DNA of 19,871 nt, taken from assembly GCA_944391155.1 (NCBI GenBank), contig CALXSO010000037.1:1-19871 (forward strand), read 5' to 3'. The notes under the pieces are model-generated. The model was given only the letters and a program-made list of their open reading frames with translations, had not been told where the DNA came from and searched no databases. The first letter of the stretch is position 1; each line of letters starts with the position of its first letter. Position numbers and translations under genes: made by a program. This DNA is from an uncultured Clostridia bacterium. GTDB lineage: Bacteria > Bacillota > Clostridia > TANB77 > CAG-508. This document shows positions 14,790 through 19,871 of this stretch, one piece after another.

Positions 14790-15896
14790 ATGGATGAAAG
14801 AGATGTTGATAAAAAAGAAAATAATGCAAGTTTAAATAAAAAGAATAAATCATATAATGGATTTTTCAAAAAATTATATTATTCAATAATAAAAATAGAA
14901 AGATATCCAGAAATGGCAGCAGAAGGGTTGCCCAAAGCTATTTCATATCTTATAAAACTAATTGCAATTTTTGCTGTAATTTCATGTTTAGGAACAATTT
15001 ATCAATTAAATAATTTATTAAAAGAAGGGGTAGAATATTTAAAAGAAAGTTTTCCAGAATTTTCATATCAAGATGGAACACTCAAAGTAGAGAGTAATGA
15101 AGCATTAATATATGAAGAAACACCACAATTTGGAAAAGTAATAGTAGACACAATAGAAGAAAATGAGGAAAAAATAAATGAATATATAAATGAAATAACT
15201 GATGCAGGTGATGGGGCTATAATATTAAAAAATAGAATAATAATAAAAACGCAATCAGTAATGGGAACAGCAAATTATAATTATCAAGAAATTTTTGGAC
15301 AAATAGGATTAAATTCCTTTAACAAACAAGATGTTATAAATTTTATAAACAGTTTTCAAATAATAAATTTATATATTAATGTATTTATAATGATATTTAT
15401 TTATACATTTGTAATATACTTCTTTAATATTTTAACATATATAGTATTTATAAGCTTATTTGGTTGTATTGCAAATATAATAACAAAATTACGCATGAGA
15501 TATGTAGCAATATTTAATATGGCAGTATATTCAATTACACTATCAACAATATTATATATAATTTATTTAGGAATTAATATATTCATTCCATTTACAATAA
15601 AATATTTTGAACCTATGTATATATCTGTAGCTACAATTTATCTAATTGCTGCAATATTTATATTAAAATCAGACGCAATAAGAAAACAAATGGAAATTAT
15701 CAAAATACAAGAAGTACAAAAGCAAATTAGGGAAGAAATAACAGAAAATAAAGGAAAAAATGAAGACAAAGAAAAAGATAAAAATAAAGACACTGGAAAA
15801 AAAGATGAAGAAACAGAAGATAAAAAGGATAATAAAAAAAAGAAGAAAGAAAAGAATGAAGATGCAGGGGAAGGAACTTGCAATGACTTATTATAA
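14790..15896 (+). CDS. DUF1189-type polytopic membrane protein with charged C-terminal tail
   Basis: This 368-aa membrane protein has no assigned function. A short polar N-terminus leads into FFKKLYYSIIKIERYPEM, an amphipathic entry typical of DUF1189 proteins. TM1 (about 50-72) is followed by an external domain of about 120 residues rich in Glu and Asn. A cluster of four hydrophobic segments comes next (about 190-215, 215-235, 245-267 and 277-292). The last about 70 residues are almost purely Lys/Glu/Asp, a likely disordered cytoplasmic tail. Its start abuts the stop of alr, with AGGAGGG near 14772-14778. Co-transcription with FemAB, Alr and FtsH genes suggests an envelope role, which is inference. 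The DUF1189 call is from recognition, not a search. Confidence 0.65.
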   Translation: MDERDVDKKENNASLNKKNKSYNGFFKKLYYSIIKIERYPEMAAEGLPKAISYLIKLIAIFAVISCLGTIYQLNNLLKEGVEYLKESFPEFSYQDGTLKVESNEALIYEETPQFGKVIVDTIEENEEKINEYINEITDAGDGAIILKNRIIIKTQSVMGTANYNYQEIFGQIGLNSFNKQDVINFINSFQIINLYINVFIMIFIYTFVIYFFNILTYIVFISLFGCIANIITKLRMRYVAIFNMAVYSITLSTILYIIYLGINIFIPFTIKYFEPMYISVATIYLIAAIFILKSDAIRKQMEIIKIQEVQKQIREEITENKGKNEDKEKDKNKDTGKKDEETEDKKDNKKKKKEKNEDAGEGTCNDLL

Positions 15897-15975
15897 ATAT
15901 AATATTGAGAACTTAAAAAGTAGCTGTAAAAATAAATATATAGTTATATAAAAGTCAATTAGAAAGGATGAAGAA

Positions 15976-17781
15976 ATGAAAGATAGTAATAAGCAAAAAA
16001 ATAAAGAAAAAAAGAACAATAAAATATTAATAGGAATATTAATCTTAGCAGTATTATTGATTTTAAGTACAATAGGTGCAATTTTATTAACAAAAAATAA
16101 AGATGAAGAAGATAAAAATACTTTAGCATATACTGATTTAATAAAAGAAATTTCAGCAGGAAATATTGAAAAAATAGAAATGACAACAGGAAGCACAACA
16201 GTAAAAGTAAAAGTAAAAAATGAAGAAGAAGAAAAAACATCAATTGTACCAAATACTGAATCATTTATTGAATTAATACAAACAAAAGTTGCAGAGGGAA
16301 ATGAAATTGAATTAATACAAAAACCAAGAAGTATACTAGTGCAAATACCTACAATATTACTTAATTTATTACCAACAATCATAATGTTAGCATTATTTAT
16401 AATGCTATTCAAATTACAAGGAATAGGAGAAAAGGGAAAAGTATATGATGAAACAGAAAGAAAAACAAAAGTAACATTCAAAGATGTAGCAGGTTTGGAA
16501 GAAGAAAAAGCAGAAATGGTAGAAATAGTAGATTTTCTAAAAAAACCAGAAAAATACACAAGGATGGGAGCAAAGATTCCAAGAGGAGTTTTATTATATG
16601 GTAAACCAGGAACAGGAAAAACACTAATAGCTAAAGCAATAGCAGGAGAAGCAAATGTACCTTTCATATCAATGAGTGGATCAGAATTTATAGAAATGTT
16701 TGCTGGGCTTGGTGCATCACGTGTTAGAAAACTGTTTGAAAAAGCAAGAAGACTAGCACCATGTATAGTATTTATAGATGAAATAGATGCAATAGGTTCA
16801 AGAAGAACATCAAACAGTGGAGCCGAATCAGAAAACAACCAAACTTTAAATCAACTATTAGTAGAAATGGACGGATTTAGTTCAGAAGAAACAATAATAG
16901 TATTAGCAGCAACAAACAGACCAGAAATGCTAGACAAAGCATTATTAAGACCAGGAAGATTTGATAGACAAATAACAATACCTTCACCAGACTTAAAAGG
17001 AAGGCTAGACATTCTAAAAATACACAGTAAAGAAAAGAAACTATCAAGTGAAGTAAATTTAAAAAGCATAGCAGAAGACACAGCAGGATTCACGGGAGCA
17101 GAACTTGCAAATATTTTAAATGAAGCAGCAATAATAGCAACAAAGAATAATCATGAAGAAATAGAAAATGATGACATAGAAGAAGCTGTAAAAAAAGTAA
17201 CAGTCGGATTAGAAAAAAAAGAAAGAGTAATATCAGACAAAGACAAAAGATTAACAGCATATCATGAAGCAGGACATGCTGTAGTAAGTAGATATTTACC
17301 AACACAATCAAATGTAAAAGAAGTATCAATAATACCAAGAGGAGTTGCAGGCGGATACACAATGTATAAATCTGATGAAGACAAATACTATATATCAAAA
17401 ACGGAAATGAAAGAAAAACTAATAGCGTTACTTGGAGGAAGAGCAGCAGAAAAATTAGTATTAGACGATATATCAACAGGAGCAAGCAATGACATAGAAG
17501 TAGCAACAAAAATAGCAAGAGATATGGTAACAAAATACGGAATGAGTGACAAACTAGGACCAATAGACTTCCAAGGAAAAGAACCATATGAAATGCAAAT
17601 GTTTGGAGAAGATATTGGAGACAGAATAGGACTAGAAGTAAAATCATTAATAGACGAAGCATACACAAAAGCACAACAAATGCTTATAGAGCACAGAGAT
17701 AAATTGGATTTAATTGCAGAAACATTGCTTAGACAAGAAAAGATAAATGAACAAGAATTTGAACAATTTTTTAGGGATTAA
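15976..17781 (+). CDS. ftsH: ATP-dependent zinc metalloprotease FtsH
   Basis: This membrane-anchored AAA+ protease degrades misfolded or regulatory membrane proteins. The 601-aa protein has TM1 (about 17-38), a small external domain and TM2 (about 125-147). The AAA module has Walker A GKPGTGKT (209-216), Walker B IVFIDEID (264-271) and the second region of homology RPGRFDRQ. The pore loop is MFAGLG (241-246) where MFVGVG is usual. The zinc protease domain has HEAGH (430-434) and the third ligand D506 in TGASNDIEVAT. The C-terminus is short, ending at EQFFRD. AGAAAGGATG lies just upstream of the start. It is 79 bases after the DUF1189-type gene. A 13-bp hairpin overlaps its stop codon. Confidence 0.96.
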   Translation: MKDSNKQKNKEKKNNKILIGILILAVLLILSTIGAILLTKNKDEEDKNTLAYTDLIKEISAGNIEKIEMTTGSTTVKVKVKNEEEEKTSIVPNTESFIELIQTKVAEGNEIELIQKPRSILVQIPTILLNLLPTIIMLALFIMLFKLQGIGEKGKVYDETERKTKVTFKDVAGLEEEKAEMVEIVDFLKKPEKYTRMGAKIPRGVLLYGKPGTGKTLIAKAIAGEANVPFISMSGSEFIEMFAGLGASRVRKLFEKARRLAPCIVFIDEIDAIGSRRTSNSGAESENNQTLNQLLVEMDGFSSEETIIVLAATNRPEMLDKALLRPGRFDRQITIPSPDLKGRLDILKIHSKEKKLSSEVNLKSIAEDTAGFTGAELANILNEAAIIATKNNHEEIENDDIEEAVKKVTVGLEKKERVISDKDKRLTAYHEAGHAVVSRYLPTQSNVKEVSIIPRGVAGGYTMYKSDEDKYYISKTEMKEKLIALLGGRAAEKLVLDDISTGASNDIEVATKIARDMVTKYGMSDKLGPIDFQGKEPYEMQMFGEDIGDRIGLEVKSLIDEAYTKAQQMLIEHRDKLDLIAETLLRQEKINEQEFEQFFRD

Positions 17782-17800
17782 GAGAGATCTTAATCCCTAA
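17771..17800 (+). terminator. 13-bp hairpin spanning the ftsH stop codon
   Basis: TTAGGGATTAAGA at 17771-17783 pairs fully with TCTTAATCCCTAA at 17788-17800, around the tetraloop GAGA. The ftsH stop TAA (17779-17781) lies in the left arm. Only a short T-rich remnant follows, so termination efficiency is uncertain. Confidence 0.65.
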
Positions 17801-17820
17801 TTGTATAGGAAACAATATGT

Positions 17821-17847
17821 AACTTTAAGTTAAACAGACTTAAAGTT
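17821..17847 (-). terminator. 10-bp hairpin after the PepV-type gene
   Basis: AACTTTAAGT (17821-17830) pairs with ACTTAAAGTT (17838-17847) across a 7-base loop, just beyond the - strand stop codon at 17854-17856. It is a possible 3'-end stem for the convergent dipeptidase transcript, lacking a clear T-run. Confidence 0.4.
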
Positions 17848-17867
17848 CAAATATTAAAGTTCAAATA
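17840..17867. repeat. Tandem 14-base duplication at the PepV-type gene's stop
   Basis: TTAAAGTTCAAATA occurs twice back to back (17840-17853 and 17854-17867). The second copy encodes the last residues and stop of the - strand gene. The first is an untranslated duplicate which repeats the same stop frame. Confidence 0.8.
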
Positions 17868-19254
17868 TAGCTTGAGCATAAATTTTTGTTGCTAAAATCA
17901 AATTATGAATAGAAATAAATTCATCAGTCTGATGACACATATCTTGTTGTCCAGGAAGATTAGCACCAAAAGAAACACAATTTGGAAAAGCTCTTGCATA
18001 AGTTGCACCACCAATTGCTATTGGCCCTAAATTTGAATTAGTTTTCTCATTAAAAATTTTACAAAGAGTCATAACAAGTTGAGAATTTTTTGGTACATAT
18101 AAAGGAGCCTTTTCACCAACAAAATTACACTCAATAGAATCATAAATTTTTTCTATAAATGTATTTTTAATTATGTTAAAATCAGTATTTATAGGGATTC
18201 TTAAATTCATACCAATTTTTAATAAATTATTTTCCAAAGAAATATTTCCAACATTTAAAGTTAAATTTCCTGACTCATCCTTAAAATCTATACCCAATCT
18301 GTGTCCATTATATTCTGTACCAATATAAGTATTAAAAAATTCAAATAAAGGAATTGATGAATCATATTTATTTAAAACATAATTTAAAGTAATAATTAAT
18401 CTAGACACAGAATTTACACCTAAATCAGGATGAGCAGAATGAGCTTGAACACCATAAGAAATTAGTTTTAAATTATTAGAATCAAGTTTTAAAACCTCAA
18501 TTTTAAAATTATTTTGTTTAATGAAATTTTCCATCAAAGTAACAAGCTCATCAATATCTATAGAATTAACAGATAAAACACAAGATGAGATCTTAGGAAC
18601 AACATTTAAAGGATTATTATTACAATCAATAGTTTTTAAGATAATATTTGTATTAGAATTAGGAAGATATTTCATTTCTAATATAGGAGAAAGAATGCCT
18701 TTTTCAGCATATATACATGGAAAGTCAGCATCAGGACTAAAGCCAACATTTGGAATTTCTTCTTTTTGCTTATAATAATCTATACACTTCCAATTATTTT
18801 CTTCATTTAATCCAAGTATTAATCGAATTCTTTTATTTAATTTTATATTATTATTTTCACAAAAGTCTTTAACTGTTTTCATTGCATATAAGCTTGCAAT
18901 AACAGGACCTTTATCATCTATAGCACCTCTACCATATATTTTATCATCTGCAATAGTAGCTGAAAAAGGTTCATATGTCCAGTTTTCCCCTTCTGGAACA
19001 ACATCAAGATGACCTATAATTCCAAGTAATTTTTCACCTTCGCCAAATTCAATATATCCACAAAAACCATCTAAATTTTTTGTTTTAAATCCAAGATTTC
19101 GTCCTAATTCAAGTATTTTTTCCAAAGCTTCGGCTGGATGCTTACCAAAAGGCATACCTTTTTCAGGCATTTCATTAACACTTGGTATTTTAATTAATTC
19201 TTGCAAAGAATTAATTATTTCAATTTTTTTACTTTCAATTATTTCATCAAACAT
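17854..19254 (-). CDS. pepV: M20-family dipeptidase, PepV type
   Basis: This cytoplasmic di-zinc peptidase cleaves dipeptides or similar small peptides. The 466-aa form has GIIGHLDVVPEG (H82, D84) and the bridging Asp in GRGAIDDKGP (D113). LGLNEENN follows (E151 general base, E152 ligand), then SPDADFP (D177), and the C-terminal CHQTDE supplies the last His. The lid domain between the two halves has the insertion typical of PepV, with SYGVQAHSAHPDLGVNS. ATG 19254 is chosen over the in-frame GTG 19263, because the ribosome site GGAG (19266-19263) overlaps that GTG and lies 8 bases from the ATG. The gene is convergent with ftsH and divergent from the transketolase gene. Confidence 0.92.
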   Translation of the reverse strand: MFDEIIESKKIEIINSLQELIKIPSVNEMPEKGMPFGKHPAEALEKILELGRNLGFKTKNLDGFCGYIEFGEGEKLLGIIGHLDVVPEGENWTYEPFSATIADDKIYGRGAIDDKGPVIASLYAMKTVKDFCENNNIKLNKRIRLILGLNEENNWKCIDYYKQKEEIPNVGFSPDADFPCIYAEKGILSPILEMKYLPNSNTNIILKTIDCNNNPLNVVPKISSCVLSVNSIDIDELVTLMENFIKQNNFKIEVLKLDSNNLKLISYGVQAHSAHPDLGVNSVSRLIITLNYVLNKYDSSIPLFEFFNTYIGTEYNGHRLGIDFKDESGNLTLNVGNISLENNLLKIGMNLRIPINTDFNIIKNTFIEKIYDSIECNFVGEKAPLYVPKNSQLVMTLCKIFNEKTNSNLGPIAIGGATYARAFPNCVSFGANLPGQQDMCHQTDEFISIHNLILATKIYAQAIFEL

Positions 19255-19307
19255 ATAAATCACTCCAATCTAAATATGTATAATTATATTATATTTTACT
19301 TTTATAT

Positions 19308-19398
19308 ACAATAAATATTCTAAATAAAGAAAATTCACACAATAAATATTCTAAATAAAAAAATTCACATAATAAATATTACAAATTGAAAAAATGCA
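19308..19398. repeat. Three tandem about 30-base repeats upstream of pepV
   Basis: Units start at 19308, 19339 and 19369 and are 30 to 31 bases long. They share AATAAATATT followed by an A-rich part and ATTCAC (ATGCAT in the third). The first two units are nearly identical; the third has diverged. A partial fourth unit begins at about 19399. The array lies 50 to 150 bases upstream of the pepV start. Confidence 0.75.
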
Positions 19399-19450
19399 TA
19401 CAATAACTTCTTCAAAACAGTCTATTTATAAGCATAGATTGTAATATTAT

Positions 19451-19456
19451 TATAAT
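19451..19456 (+). promoter_or_regulatory. TATAAT box before structured element copy 2
   Basis: A consensus TATAAT stands at the position equivalent to the -10 of copy 1 in the alignment of the two elements. No recognisable -35 is seen, and the extended TG is absent. Support comes mainly from conservation of position. Confidence 0.4.
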
Positions 19457-19459
19457 CAA

Positions 19460-19560
19460 GTATAGCGTAAAGGTAAGCTATACAAAATACTGATATAAAT
19501 ATTTTTTGTCAAAAGATATATAAGGGCTTCGAGTAGGTCTTTAATAAAAAAAATTTATAT
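19460..19560 (+). ncRNA. Structured RNA element candidate, copy 2 (upstream of the transketolase N-subunit gene)
   Basis: A 7-bp hairpin, GTATAGC (19460-19466) with GCTATAC (19477-19483), is followed by a long stem. Bases 19493-19509 pair with 19544-19560 with one mismatch and one G-U, then AAAGAT (19512-19517) pairs with GGTCTTT. The tip includes GCTTCGAGT. The sequence aligns with copy 1 through TGATATA, the T-run, CAAA, AGAT, GGTCTTT and the downstream TCTACAAAAT. It ends about 85 bases before a separate strong promoter at 19646, so it may be an independent transcript. Confidence 0.45.
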
Positions 19561-19645
19561 AACAAAATTTTAGAATCATCTACAAAATTAAGTATGAAAT
19601 ATAACTATATAATCCATATTATAAATTAAAGATAAAATAAGATTA

Positions 19646-19674
19646 TTGACAATAATTTTATTTGATTATAAAAT
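19646..19674 (+). promoter_or_regulatory. Sigma-A-like promoter of the transketolase N-subunit gene
   Basis: A perfect TTGACA (19646-19651) is followed after 17 bases by TAAAAT (19669-19674); an overlapping TATAAA at 19667 has a 15-base spacer. Transcription would begin near 19681, inside the A/T-rich tandem repeats, giving a leader of about 90 bases. Confidence 0.6.
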
Positions 19675-19754
19675 ATAACAAAATAAAATATAACAAAATA
19701 AAAATATAGCAAAATAAAATTATAACAAAATAAAACATAAGTACACAAAATAAA
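19672..19754. repeat. AT-rich 15-16-base tandem repeats in the transketolase leader
   Basis: The core AACAAAATAAAA (one copy AGCAAAATAAAA) recurs at about 19677, 19692, 19708 and 19724. A degenerate fifth copy (CACAAAATAAAA) ends just before the ribosome site. Units are separated by A/T-rich ATAT or TTAT. They would form an unstructured purine-rich leader. Confidence 0.7.
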
Positions 19755-19769
19755 AATGGAGGAATTTTA

Positions 19770-19871
19770 ATGAATACTCATAAGAAAACCATAGAAGAAT
19801 TAAAAGAAATTGCAAAAAAGATAAGATTAGGTATAATAGACGCAGTATATTATGGAAAATCAGGTCATCCA
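19770..19871 (+). CDS. Transketolase N-terminal subunit (partial, runs off the window)
   Basis: Only the first 34 residues are present. They read from MNTHKKTIEELKEIAKKI to AVYYGKSGHP, where GKSGHP is the diphosphate-domain head typical of split transketolase N-subunits. GGAGG at 19758-19762 lies 7 bases before the ATG. The complete protein would bind the TPP diphosphate and need a C-subunit partner. Whether its partner follows beyond the window, or is the gene at 6968, cannot be seen. Confidence 0.8.
   Translation, partial: MNTHKKTIEELKEIAKKIRLGIIDAVYYGKSGHP

Noticed and set aside
15891..16838. Long - strand reading frame antisense to ftsH
   Set aside because: It lies opposite conserved AAA+ coding sequence, its Ser/Phe/Ile-rich translation is what an antisense frame of AT-rich codons gives, and no homology or ribosome site was seen.
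17090..17674. 194-aa - strand frame opposite the ftsH protease domain
   Set aside because: The Leu-rich composition is a shadow of the AGA/GAA-rich sense strand; ftsH motifs are intact here.
18521..18775. + strand 84-aa frame
   Set aside because: It is antisense to pepV, which has all metal ligands; no supporting ribosome site.
19308..19398. Possible CRISPR array
   Set aside because: The repeats are contiguous, AT-rich and degenerate, with no unique spacers and no cas genes in the window.

Overview
The window is very AT-rich, uses AGA and A/T-ending codons heavily, reads TGA as stop, and has strong GGAGG-type ribosome binding sites. It carries a pro-SigK-type sporulation sigma factor next to type IV pilus genes. 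Together these point to a spore-forming (or formerly spore-forming) low-GC Bacillota of class Clostridia, probably an uncultured gut-type lineage. No tRNA, rRNA, CRISPR array or transposase gene was seen.

Layout. (1) 62-5892, + strand: a compact type IV pilus / type II secretion-like operon with prepilin peptidase, two pseudopilins, the assembly ATPase PilB, the retraction-type ATPase PilT and the platform protein PilC. It is closed by a REP-like GC-rich palindrome. (2) 6047-7912: a ROK sugar kinase and the C-terminal (pyrimidine plus C) half of a split transketolase, followed by an unusually long hairpin. (3) 8165-9883: a cysteine-synthase-fold PLP enzyme and a HAD phosphatase. (4) 9956-12038: an uninterrupted sigK with an N-terminal pro-sequence, then a PF10091/GH144-type putative glucanase without a signal peptide. 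(5) 12039-12587: a 549-base stretch without a long gene. It holds a small convergent 55-aa membrane-protein ORF, a 24-bp hairpin shared by two stop codons, and a promoter followed by a long structured element. (6) 12588-17781: a cell-envelope run of FemAB-like aminoacyltransferase, alanine-racemase-family enzyme, DUF1189-type membrane protein and FtsH. (7) 17854-19254, - strand: a PepV-type dipeptidase. (8) 19264-19769: an intergenic region with two tandem-repeat arrays and a second copy of the structured element. (9) 19770 to the end: the start of a transketolase N-terminal subunit.

How the genes fit. The pilus block is a machine without its major pilin in view, so the operon probably starts upstream. 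Region 6 looks like peptidoglycan and membrane maintenance. The two halves of transketolase lie about 12 kb apart, so at least one half here is either an orphan or belongs to another gene pair.

The most interesting unexplained signal is a pair of homologous stem-loop elements, about 12338-12480 and 19451-19605. They have the same orientation, each follows a TATAAT box and each precedes a different gene. They share an aligned core and 3' flank, and at least one stem position looks compensatory. They could be a small RNA family, a cis-regulatory leader or a small non-autonomous repeat.
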